Source of the DNA: PWPR01 sp046542315
GTDB lineage: Bacteria; Bacillota; UBA994; PWPR01
Direction of reading: 5' to 3'
DNA: 48,604 nucleotides
NCBI GenBank assembly: GCA_046542315.1
Contig: JBKHBO010000006.1
Location: forward strand, 1-48,604
Below, one piece after another: positions 41,694 to 48,604 of the stretch; the first letter of the stretch is position 1; every line of letters starts with the position of its first letter. The notes under the pieces were generated by a model, which saw only the letters and a list, made by a program, of their open reading frames with translations, made no database searches and was not told the DNA's origin. The position numbers were made by a program, and so were the translations under genes.

Positions 41694-42138
41694 GTATATG
41701 ATTTTAAGTTCTTTCTTTTTATTAAAATCTTATATAATAGTTGCATTAAATATAGATGTGCACATACTTTTATTGATGTATCTTATACTTATTGCATTTA
41801 TAGATCTTAACTACAAGTTAATCCCAAACTATTTAATAGGGGCTATGATTATTGACTTTTTAGTGATAGTTGATTTGAATATTTTAATAAGTAGATTGGT
41901 TATTTTCATTATTATAGGTTTGATATTGATTTCGATTTATTATTATAATAAGGAAATTTTCTATGGAGGAGATATTAAATTAATAAGCACTTTAGGTCTT
42001 TATTTGGGAGTTGGAGTAATTCAAGTCTTAATTTTAACAGGGATAATTAATATAATATTTCACATTACTTTTAATAAGAGAGAGATCCCTTTAGGGCCTT
42101 CTGTTTTGTTAGCAACTATGATTTTATGGAGTGGTTAA
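41668..42138 (+). CDS. Prepilin peptidase (A24, TadV/CpaA type)
   Basis: A 156-residue membrane aspartic peptidase with the core of family A24 only. The two catalytic aspartates are visible: D46 in 'AFIDLNYKLIPN' and D102 in 'YGGDIKLIS'. Four to five membrane helices. It would cut the leader of the pilin and pseudopilins in this operon. Start uncertain: ATG 41668 is used here but 41683 and 41698 are possible and no good ribosome binding site is seen. It overlaps the previous gene. Confidence 0.85.
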   Translation: MVIPVMIIKYMILSSFFLLKSYIIVALNIDVHILLLMYLILIAFIDLNYKLIPNYLIGAMIIDFLVIVDLNILISRLVIFIIIGLILISIYYYNKEIFYGGDIKLISTLGLYLGVGVIQVLILTGIINIIFHITFNKREIPLGPSVLLATMILWSG

Positions 42139-43447
42139 GTTCAAATATAAAAGAGTAAAACTTTGTTTGATTATTTTCTTTTGCACAATACTTTTAATAT
42201 GTTTATGGAACATCATTTCTTATCAATCTTACGTTGACGAATATCAGCATAAGTATACGGAGATAGCTAAAAAAGATTTAGAGGAAGGGTTATATATAAA
42301 AGCAAAGAAAAATTTAGAAAAAGCATTATCTTTTAATGGCCAATTTAATGAGGAGGCATCATTAATTTTAGCAAAAATCTTCTTAAAAGAAGGAATGATA
42401 AGCAAAGCAATAAGTACCATCGAAGAAAAGTTTGACGTTAATTACAGTAAAGAGTCATATTTATTCTATGCAAGTGTGCTTGAAGAAAACAATGAACTGG
42501 GAAAAGCAGTAAGCTTATTAGAGTCGTACCCAAAAGAAGATAACATAGAAGTAAAACAAGCATTGTCTTCTTTATTATCTAAAAGATCTATAATCTCTTC
42601 CAAAGTAACTAGAATAAAATATTCTACAAATCTTATTACTGCAGAGTATGAAGAAAAATGGGGATATATGAATAAAAAAGGTCAATGGATAATTGATCCT
42701 ATCTTTGAAAGGGCGACTCCTTTTATTGATGAATTGGCAATAGTAGTTTTAGATTCAAAGTCATATTTTATTAATAAAAATGGGCAAAGAATCTCTTTTT
42801 TGGATAAAGAAGTAGAAGATGTTCTTCCATTTATTGATTCAAGAGCTTCAATCAAAATAGATGAAGAATGGGTGTTTGTTGACAGTGAATTCAATGTGTT
42901 ATGTGAAAAAAAGGACTACTTAGGTTCTTTTGCTAATGGTTATGCACCATTTAAAAAAGATGATTACTGGGGCGTAATAAACGCAAGAGATAAAGAAATT
43001 CTTTATGGATATCAAGAAGTGGTAACAAATGCACTTGGCCAAGCTACAGTTGGTAAAAGGTTTTTTGCTAAGACAGATGATCAATACTTTCTATATGATA
43101 TTAAAGGCAAAAAAATAGCGGGACCATTTCAAAGAGTTAAAGCTTTCTTTGATGAAAATAAGTTTGCGGCTGTTATGAATGCTGACTATGAATGGGGATT
43201 TATAGATTTAGACGGCAAAGTCAGAATTGACTATGCTTATGAAGAGGCTAATTCATTTGTTAATAAGCTAGCGGCAGTTAGAGAAGCCGGCTTCTGGGGG
43301 TTTATAGATAACAATAATAGTATAGTGATAGCTTGCAAGTATAAAAAAGTGACTGACTTTTATAATGGTGTGAGCTTGTTACAAGAAGATACGAGTAAAC
43401 TTGTTCTTCTTGATAGATATAAAGATCTGTTAAGGATATTCGATTGA
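42131..43447 (+). CDS. Membrane-anchored TPR and WG-repeat protein
   Basis: A 438-residue protein. A basic N-terminus is followed by a membrane helix at ~10-25, then TPR-like helices (~30-150: 'KKDLEEGLYIKAKKNLEKAL', 'LGKAVSLLESYP'). About six WG repeats follow from ~175 to the end ('KWGYMNKKGQWIIDPIFERATPF', 'YWGVINARDKEIL', 'EWGFIDLDGKVRIDYAYEEANSF', 'FWGFIDNNNSIVI', parts). WG repeats form beta-propeller-like surfaces and are of unknown function in Firmicutes. The GTG start overlaps the prepilin peptidase stop. A pilus-linked extracellular role is inferred. Confidence 0.75.
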   Translation: MVKFKYKRVKLCLIIFFCTILLICLWNIISYQSYVDEYQHKYTEIAKKDLEEGLYIKAKKNLEKALSFNGQFNEEASLILAKIFLKEGMISKAISTIEEKFDVNYSKESYLFYASVLEENNELGKAVSLLESYPKEDNIEVKQALSSLLSKRSIISSKVTRIKYSTNLITAEYEEKWGYMNKKGQWIIDPIFERATPFIDELAIVVLDSKSYFINKNGQRISFLDKEVEDVLPFIDSRASIKIDEEWVFVDSEFNVLCEKKDYLGSFANGYAPFKKDDYWGVINARDKEILYGYQEVVTNALGQATVGKRFFAKTDDQYFLYDIKGKKIAGPFQRVKAFFDENKFAAVMNADYEWGFIDLDGKVRIDYAYEEANSFVNKLAAVREAGFWGFIDNNNSIVIACKYKKVTDFYNGVSLLQEDTSKLVLLDRYKDLLRIFD

Positions 43448-43460
43448 TAGGAGGTGAAAA

Positions 43461-44501
43461 ATGAGTAGTTTTTTTTCAATTAGTGAGTTAGTTGATAGTG
43501 GAGGAAATTTTATAAGTATATATATTGATAAAGATGAAGTGGATAATGTAGCTCTTAAAGTGATAGAATATGATAGACCAAATAACATTTTACCTTTCGC
43601 TGTAATTTATAACAAAGATGAAATTTTAGTAAAATACAATTTTTCAAACACTGAAAAGCTTGAAATGATTGACGAGGACATGAGTGCAAAGGACTTTATT
43701 GAAGTCTTATCAAAACTTTGCAATTTATTATGTAATTGCAAGTATTGGTTTCTAGAATCAGAGAAGTTTCTATTTGATAAGAAATATGTGTTTTATGACA
43801 ATATTGACAAACAGTTGCAATTAATATATATACCAATAAAAGAAATTGAGAATAGCAGTGGGTTAAAAGATTTACTGCTATATATAATTGAGAAGATTAA
43901 TATAGTAGAGGGTGATAAACTTAAAATTCACTTACTTCAAGAAATGGTTAAGCCAAGCTTTAATCCATACAAATTGCAAAAGGTTCTTCAGAGTCAACTG
44001 AAGATGTCTACTGAAGAAAATATCATAGAAGATAATAAAAAAGGTAAGAAGCAGAAAAAAGTAAAAAAGAAGAACAGCTTTTTTTCATGGCTCTTTCAAT
44101 CTGATCCTGTTGTGGTTAGTGAGTCTATAGATTTATATCAAGAAAATATAAAAGAAAGCAAGTATTATTTACATCTAAAGAATAATGATACTAGATTCAA
44201 ACTAAGCAAAAAAATAACACTAGATTTTTTTGATGATACATTTCTTGTAGGAAGAAGTAAAAAGGGCGAAGAGCAGAGCTTATTAAAGTACAGCCTCAAT
44301 GAAAAGGTTAAAGAAGTAGATCCTTTGCATCTAAAATTTGTCAAAAAAGATAAAGGCATTTTTTTAGTTGATCTAGAGTCATCTTTAGGTACTTATGTTA
44401 ATGGAGATAAAATACCTCCAAGGAAAAGTGTAGAAGTAAGTATTGGTGACAAAATAGCTTTGTCACCAAAAGTGATATATGAGTTGAAAGCTAATAGTTA
44501 G
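43461..44501 (+). CDS. FHA-domain protein with DUF6382-like N-terminus
   Basis: A 346-residue soluble protein. The N-terminal ~180 residues match the DUF6382 style ('FISIYIDKDEVDNVALKVIEYDRP' and 'KYVFYDNIDKQLQLIYIPI' as marks); a very basic linker (KKGKKQKKVKKK) follows, then an FHA fold at ~240-346 ('TFLVGRSKKGEE', 'LHLKFVKKDKGIFLVDLESSLGTYVNG', 'GDKIALSP'). FHA domains bind phosphothreonine, so phosphorylation probably regulates this locus, but no Ser/Thr kinase gene is in the window. Start ATG 43461 follows TAGGAGGTGA. Confidence 0.82.
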   Translation: MSSFFSISELVDSGGNFISIYIDKDEVDNVALKVIEYDRPNNILPFAVIYNKDEILVKYNFSNTEKLEMIDEDMSAKDFIEVLSKLCNLLCNCKYWFLESEKFLFDKKYVFYDNIDKQLQLIYIPIKEIENSSGLKDLLLYIIEKINIVEGDKLKIHLLQEMVKPSFNPYKLQKVLQSQLKMSTEENIIEDNKKGKKQKKVKKKNSFFSWLFQSDPVVVSESIDLYQENIKESKYYLHLKNNDTRFKLSKKITLDFFDDTFLVGRSKKGEEQSLLKYSLNEKVKEVDPLHLKFVKKDKGIFLVDLESSLGTYVNGDKIPPRKSVEVSIGDKIALSPKVIYELKANS

Positions 44502-44541
44502 TGAATAAGATAAGATTATGTGTAGTGGAGGAATGATAACT

Positions 44542-44928
44542 TTGAGTAAATATAGAAGACTTAAAGAATACCTATTTAAGTGCGATAGAAAGATAGTGAA
44601 ATTATCATTTAGTAAAGTAGAAGAAATAGTTGGATTCAAACTGCCTGAATCAGCATATTTATACAGAGCTTGGTGGGCTAATTCTTCACATAATGCTTTA
44701 AGAGTATGGGTTCCTGTAGGGTGGTATGTTTCTGTAATCGATTTTCAAAAAAAGTATGTTGAATTTGAAAAGAGAGAAACTTTAGATATGAACAAGAAGA
44801 TGAAAAAAATTCATGCTGGCCAAGCTTTAGAATTATTAGAAAAGCTATATGCACTTTATGATCAAAGAATTATAGATAGTCGTACCTATAAAGAGAAGAA
44901 AAGTGTCTTGTTAGCAAAAATAAAATAA
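44542..44928 (+). CDS. DUF7662 - SHOCT-like fusion protein
   Basis: A 128-residue protein. N-terminal ~90 residues match DUF7662 ('SKYRRLKEYLFKC', 'LPESAYLYRAWWANSSH', 'GWYVSVIDFQKKYVEF'), a presumed nucleic-acid- or ligand-binding fold. The C-terminal ~35 ('ALELLEKLYALYDQRIIDSRTYKEKKSVLL', in part) match the SHOCT pattern. Start TTG 44542 with GGAGG at spacing 10; an ATG at 44533 sits only 1 base from the site. Last gene before the SAM riboswitch; no terminator was seen between. Confidence 0.75.
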   Translation: MSKYRRLKEYLFKCDRKIVKLSFSKVEEIVGFKLPESAYLYRAWWANSSHNALRVWVPVGWYVSVIDFQKKYVEFEKRETLDMNKKMKKIHAGQALELLEKLYALYDQRIIDSRTYKEKKSVLLAKIK

Positions 44929-44935
44929 AGAGTTA

Positions 44936-44964
44936 TTGATTGGATATTACTTTGGTGATATAAT
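44936..44964 (+). promoter_or_regulatory. Sigma-A extended -10 promoter of the SAM-riboswitch operon
   Basis: TTGATT (44936-44941), 17-base spacer, TATAAT (44959-44964), with TG one base before the -10 (extended -10). Transcription starts near 44971, just ahead of the aptamer. Confidence 0.75.
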
Positions 44965-44983
44965 ACGAACAATTAAATAAAAG

Positions 44984-45086
44984 TCTTATCAAGAGTGGTG
45001 GAGGGACTGGCCCTGTGAAACCCAGCAACCTGCAAGTAATTGTGTGGTGCTAAATCCTGCATTTCTACGGAAATGAAAGATGAGTT
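44984..45086 (+). promoter_or_regulatory. SAM-I (S-box) riboswitch aptamer
   Basis: P1 pairs CTTATC with GATGAG (with G-U). Core sequences match the S-box: 'AAGAGTGGTGGAGGGACTGGCCC' (as two parts), 'GTGAAACCCAGCAACC', 'GGTGCTAAATCCTGC' and a final 'GAAAGATGAG'. It binds S-adenosylmethionine and switches the downstream terminator. Placement upstream of aspartokinase and DUF39 fits methionine feedback. Confidence 0.95.
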
Positions 45087-45100
45087 AGTCAAGGGTTATT

Positions 45101-45139
45101 ATACTGCTTTCTTTTTCGGAGAGCAGTATTTTTATTTTT
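45101..45139 (+). terminator. Riboswitch terminator
   Basis: ATACTGCTTTC pairs with GGAGAGCAGTAT (with G-U pairs) around TTTTTC, followed by TTTTATTTTT. It is the off-switch of the SAM riboswitch. Confidence 0.9.
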
Positions 45140-45158
45140 AAAATAATGAGGTGATTTT

Positions 45159-46376
45159 ATGGAAGTAAAAGTAATGAAGTTTGGAGGCTCTTCTATAGCA
45201 AATAATAAATGTATAAAACGCGTTGGTGATATTATTAAAAGACACTCAGAAATGTCTAAGCTAATAATAGTTCTATCAGCACAAAAAGGTGTTACAGATG
45301 ATTTGATTAAAAGAGCTAAACAAATTCAAAAACAACCTGATGCTAGGGAAATGGATATGTTAATTTCAACAGGAGAGCAAATATCGATAGCTTTATTAAC
45401 AATGCATCTAAAATCAATCAACATAAAGGCAGTATCATTAACTGCTTCGCAAATAAAGCTAACGACAGATGCATATCACACTAATGCTAGGATTAAATCT
45501 CTCACTAATAATGTATTAGTTAAATATCTTAAGGGGTATGATGTTTTAATTGTGGCTGGATTCCAAGGCATAACAAGAGATGATCAAATAACTACTCTAG
45601 GTAGAGGTGGCTCTGATTTAACCGCTATAGCGATAGCATCTAGTTTGAATTTGGATGAGGTAAATATATATTCTGATGTAGAGGGTGTCTATTCTACAGA
45701 TCCAAACCAAAATATAAAGGCAGTTTTGATAAGAAAAATATCATATCAAGAGATGCTTGAAATGGCAAGTTCAGGTGCAAAAGTAATAAATAATAGGGCT
45801 GTAGAATTAGCAGCTAAAAAGAATATTAAAATAAAACTGTACTCAACTTCTAATGAAGTAATGGGTACAGAAATAAATGAGGTAGGAAAAATGGAAGAGA
45901 AAAAAATTACAGGTGTAGTAAGCAAAAATGATTTAGCAATTTTGTGTATCAAATTGAGAGAAGCAAAAGATAACCTCTTGTCACAAGCTCTTAATTTAAT
46001 AAGTTTGGAAGATATTAATATTGACTTATTCACATATGATCAGGGAATTTTAAAGTTAGTAATAAAAGAAGAAATGTTAGATAAGATCGATAGAGTATTT
46101 TCAAAAGATTATGATTATAAAGTTATTGGAAAAAAGAGTAATTTGGTCAAGGTTTCTGTTATTGGACTAGGAATGATTAGGCAACCTGGAATAGCTGCAC
46201 AAGTAGCAAAAGTTTTAGATAAAGAAAATGTAAACATAGAGCTAATTTCGTGTTCAGAAATTAATATATCTATACTTATAAGTAAAGTTCAAGCAAAAAA
46301 TGCTATAGAGAAATTACATGAAAAATTAATAGAAAAGGAGTATCACCATTATGAGAAAAACATACAAAGAAATTAA
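45159..46376 (+). CDS. Aspartate kinase
   Basis: A 405-residue aspartokinase catalysing the first step to aspartate semialdehyde. Marks: 'VMKFGGSSIAN', 'STGEQISIALL', 'TTLGRGGSDLTAIAIA', 'DVEGVYSTDPN', 'EMASSGAKVINNRAVELA'. The C-terminal ~145 residues carry two ACT domains for feedback. Start ATG 45159 follows GAGGTGAT. The SAM riboswitch in front dedicates this isozyme to methionine rather than lysine. No asd gene is in the window. Overlaps the DUF39 gene by 26 bases. Confidence 0.95.
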   Translation: MEVKVMKFGGSSIANNKCIKRVGDIIKRHSEMSKLIIVLSAQKGVTDDLIKRAKQIQKQPDAREMDMLISTGEQISIALLTMHLKSINIKAVSLTASQIKLTTDAYHTNARIKSLTNNVLVKYLKGYDVLIVAGFQGITRDDQITTLGRGGSDLTAIAIASSLNLDEVNIYSDVEGVYSTDPNQNIKAVLIRKISYQEMLEMASSGAKVINNRAVELAAKKNIKIKLYSTSNEVMGTEINEVGKMEEKKITGVVSKNDLAILCIKLREAKDNLLSQALNLISLEDINIDLFTYDQGILKLVIKEEMLDKIDRVFSKDYDYKVIGKKSNLVKVSVIGLGMIRQPGIAAQVAKVLDKENVNIELISCSEINISILISKVQAKNAIEKLHEKLIEKEYHHYEKNIQRN

Positions 46377-47493
46377 TAACAAGATTAAAACAGGAGAGGT
46401 AGTTGTTGTTTCAGTAGAAGAAGCTATAAATATTACTAAAAAAAGTGGAATAAAGAAAGCATCAGAATATATTGATATTGTAACAACAGCAACTTTTGGT
46501 CCAATGTGTTCAAGTGGAGCGTTTTTAAACTTTGGCCATAGTGATCCACCTATAAGGTTATCTAAAACACTATTAAATGGAGTGCTAGCTTATTCAGGCA
46601 TAGCTGCAGTAGATACATACATAGGAGCAACTGAGCAAAATGAAAAAAAACCTAACTATGGTGGAGCAAATGTTATTTTTGATTTAGTAAGCGGTAAAGA
46701 GGTTGAATTAATTGGATATTCTAAAGGAAGTGATTGCTATCCTAGTAGGTATGTAAACAGAAGAATAAGATTAAGTGATTTAAATGAGGCATATTTATAT
46801 AATCCAAGAAATGCTTATCAAAATTACAGTGGGGCCATAAACACATCAGATAAAGATATTTACACTTATATGGGAAGGTTAAAAGCAAATATGGATAATA
46901 TTAATTTTAGTACAACTGGTCAGATGAGCCCATTATTAAAAGACCCTCAATTTAGAACAATTGGAATTGGAACTAGAATTTACTTAGCAGGTGCTAAGGG
47001 TTATGTTTCTTGGTATGGAACTCAGTTTGACTCAGCAAAAGAATGTAATAGCTTCAATATACCAAAAACACCGTCAGGTACTATTGCAACTATAGGCGAT
47101 TTAAAAGATATGAAAGCAAAATATTTAAAACCAATCTACTTGAAAAACTATGGAGTTTCTTTAAACGTAGGGATAGCTATTCCTATACCAATTTTAGATG
47201 AAAATCTTCTAGCACAAGTAGTTATGAGTAACAAAGAAATAACTACACAAATAGTTGACTATTCAACAAATCCTAAAAGAGTGATAAAAGAGGTAACTTA
47301 TGAGCAATTAAATAAAGGTTTTGTAAATGTTAATGGAAAAATTGTAAAAACATATAATCTTTCAAACACAAAAGTTGCTAAAGAACTTGAAGCAGAGTTA
47401 GTAAAAGAAATGCAAAAAGGAAATTTCTTGCTTCAAGAGCCGATTGAGCTTTTTTCAAGGAATAAAAGTGTAAAAAAAATGGTAGTGAATTAA
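46351..47493 (+). CDS. DUF39 homocysteine biosynthesis protein (L-aspartate semialdehyde sulfurtransferase type)
   Basis: A 380-residue DUF39 protein. In methanogens members (MA1821 type) convert aspartate semialdehyde plus sulfide to homocysteine. Cysteines likely to matter are C53 ('FGPMCSSGAF') and C129 ('GSDCYPS'), both in glycine-rich conserved motifs. Other marks: 'FNFGHSDPPIRL'-like 'LNFGHSDPPIRL' and 'GQMSPLLKDPQFRTIGIGTRI'. No C-terminal CBS pair is present, unlike the archaeal version. Start ATG 46351 follows AAAAGGAG. It lies between aspartokinase and UPF0280 under a SAM riboswitch. Confidence 0.9.
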   Translation: MRKTYKEINNKIKTGEVVVVSVEEAINITKKSGIKKASEYIDIVTTATFGPMCSSGAFLNFGHSDPPIRLSKTLLNGVLAYSGIAAVDTYIGATEQNEKKPNYGGANVIFDLVSGKEVELIGYSKGSDCYPSRYVNRRIRLSDLNEAYLYNPRNAYQNYSGAINTSDKDIYTYMGRLKANMDNINFSTTGQMSPLLKDPQFRTIGIGTRIYLAGAKGYVSWYGTQFDSAKECNSFNIPKTPSGTIATIGDLKDMKAKYLKPIYLKNYGVSLNVGIAIPIPILDENLLAQVVMSNKEITTQIVDYSTNPKRVIKEVTYEQLNKGFVNVNGKIVKTYNLSNTKVAKELEAELVKEMQKGNFLLQEPIELFSRNKSVKKMVVN

Positions 47494-47494
47494 T

Positions 47495-48223
47495 ATGTAT
47501 CAACCAAGGCTATATAGAGATAGGATGAGGGCGAATAATTTAAACAAATATCATATTAGTTTAGATGAGAGTGACTTAATAATATTTACTAAAAAGATAG
47601 ATGTACAGAAAGTTAGGAAATACCTGCAAAAGTGTCGACAAGAAATTATAGATGCGATTAAATTAAATAATGATTTTTTGACAAGTTTTGAACCAATAAG
47701 GATGGATAATAAGTTTTCGAAAATAGCAAAAGACATGATAAGTGCTACAAACCACTATGAAGTAGGCCCTATGGCAGCAGTCGCTGGTGCAGTTGCTTTG
47801 TACTTAGGAAGATATATCAAGAAAGCCAATCAGGAAGTAATAATTGAGAATGGTGGAGACCTTTATATATATACTACTTCAAAAAGATTTATAAACCTCT
47901 ATACTGAAGACAATATCTACAAAGATAGGCTTAATATTGAAATAAACCCAACAGGAACTGAACTCTCTATTTGCACTTCTTCAAGAAAGTTGGGTCATTC
48001 TCAAAGTTTGGGTAATAGTGATGCTGTTGTGATAAAGGCAGATAATGCGATATATGCAGATGCTGGCGCGACAGCTTATGCCAACAAAGTTAAAACAAAA
48101 ATTGATATTGAAAGAGTTTTATTAGAAGCAAAAGAAGACAAGTATATTAAAGGAATTATTATAATAATAGATGGATATCTAGGAGCATGGGGTGACATAA
48201 AACTTAGAGAAAGGGATTATTAA
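47495..48223 (+). CDS. UPF0280 (COG2122, ApbE-like) protein
   Basis: A 242-residue UPF0280 protein. Marks are 'YQPRLYRDRMR', 'VGPMAAVAGAVALYLG', 'IIENGGDLYI', 'SICTSSRKLGHSQSLGNSDAVVIKA' and 'ADAGATAYAN', which resemble an ApbE-related fold. In methanogens this family is genetically tied to DUF39-dependent homocysteine synthesis. Its chemical role is not settled. Start ATG 47495 comes one base after the DUF39 stop, with only a weak ribosome binding site, so translation is coupled. Confidence 0.88.
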   Translation: MYQPRLYRDRMRANNLNKYHISLDESDLIIFTKKIDVQKVRKYLQKCRQEIIDAIKLNNDFLTSFEPIRMDNKFSKIAKDMISATNHYEVGPMAAVAGAVALYLGRYIKKANQEVIIENGGDLYIYTTSKRFINLYTEDNIYKDRLNIEINPTGTELSICTSSRKLGHSQSLGNSDAVVIKADNAIYADAGATAYANKVKTKIDIERVLLEAKEDKYIKGIIIIIDGYLGAWGDIKLRERDY

Positions 48224-48224
48224 C

Positions 48225-48604
48225 ATGTATATAAAAGATATTTTTAAAAATGAAAAAGTTATAGTTTCATTTGAAGTGTTTCCTCCAAAAAGAGAAGAGA
48301 ATTTTTTATCAGTTGTAAAGGCTTCAGAGCAATTAGCAGAGTTAAAACCAAGTTTTTTAAGTGTAACTTACGGAGCTGCAGGAGAGCAAAATAGCACAGA
48401 TTATACAATTAGGTTGGCAAGTGCAATTAAGAATAAGTATGATACTGAAGCTTTAGTTCATCTTACCTGCATTAATTCGACATATGATCAAGTAGAAAAA
48501 AATGTTGCTAGAATAAAGAGTGAAGGTTTAGAAAATATACTTGCTTTACGAGGGGATAAAGTGAATAATAACACTAATACAGATTTTAAATTTGCTAAAG
48601 ATTT
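48225..48604 (+). CDS. metF: 5,10-methylenetetrahydrofolate reductase (partial, 3' end cut off)
   Basis: The first ~126 residues of a MetF-type reductase. Marks are 'VSFEVFPPKREENF', 'PSFLSVTYGAAGEQ', 'VHLTCINSTYDQV' and 'NILALRGDK'. It makes methyl-tetrahydrofolate for methionine synthase. It is fused in the same transcript after UPF0280 by one base and therefore is SAM-regulated. The open frame continues past the window, so the missing part should be ~170 residues. Confidence 0.93.
   Translation, partial: MYIKDIFKNEKVIVSFEVFPPKREENFLSVVKASEQLAELKPSFLSVTYGAAGEQNSTDYTIRLASAIKNKYDTEALVHLTCINSTYDQVEKNVARIKSEGLENILALRGDKVNNNTNTDFKFAKD

Overview
The window is AT-rich, densely packed and almost entirely read from the + strand. 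It looks like the chromosome of a low-GC Gram-positive anaerobe of the class Clostridia. Supporting signs are strong GGAGG-type ribosome binding sites, frequent TTG starts, a SAM-I (S-box) riboswitch, a long Alu-domain SRP RNA, split transketolase, split glycine decarboxylase, CsaB/TagA-type wall polymer genes and a Firmicutes-type Tad locus. An amino-acid-fermenting relative of Anaerobranca or Proteinivorax is possible, but that is a guess. No phage, insertion sequence or CRISPR array was seen.

Layout. (1) 62-7424: a zinc-ribbon protein, a bacterial XPB-type helicase with a partner protein, a free-standing pyruvate-kinase C-domain protein, dapF, a flavin-reductase-like protein, a D-threonine-aldolase/D-serine-dehydratase-like enzyme and a small membrane protein. 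(2) 7484-13332: an M42 aminopeptidase and two tandem amidohydrolases, the second lacking two metal ligands, then pxpB-pxpC and an orphan gene. (3) 13388-19029: hpf, a nucleotidyltransferase-like protein, secA and prfB with its programmed +1 frameshift. (4) 19022-23585: a cell-envelope operon of a DUF2993-like protein, a DUF5693 protein, csaB and tagA. (5) 23645-26954: transketolase halves, an AroM-like protein and a HAD phosphatase. (6) 27007-28090: tRNA-Arg(CCU), tRNA adenosine deaminase, tRNA-Ser(GGA) and SRP RNA, facing a convergent lipoate-protein ligase. (7) 29443-33778: the glycine cleavage operon gcvT-gcvH-gcvPA-gcvPB, preceded by a leader with an intrinsic terminator but no recognisable glycine riboswitch. 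(8) 34055-44928: a Tad (type IVb pilus/secretion) operon with TadZ, CpaF, TadB and TadC, a pilin with an archaeal-looking N-terminus, three TadE/G-like proteins, a prepilin peptidase, a WG-repeat protein, an FHA protein and a DUF7662-SHOCT protein. (9) 44936-48604: a SAM-riboswitch operon with aspartokinase, a DUF39 homocysteine-synthesis protein, a UPF0280 protein and metF, which runs off the window.

How the parts fit. Region 9 reads as a methionine-branch operon. Aspartokinase feeds aspartate semialdehyde, DUF39/UPF0280 would insert sulfur to give homocysteine (a route worked out in methanogens), and MetF supplies the methyl group, all under SAM feedback. Lipoate ligase, transcribed divergently from gcv, would lipoylate GcvH. 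CsaB, TagA and the DUF5693 protein point to a pyruvylated secondary wall polymer that anchors SLH-domain proteins. The features most worth following up are the Tad locus (unusual pilin, non-AUG start, tandem operator), the degenerate amidohydrolase twin, the orphan gcv leader and the SAM-controlled DUF39 operon.
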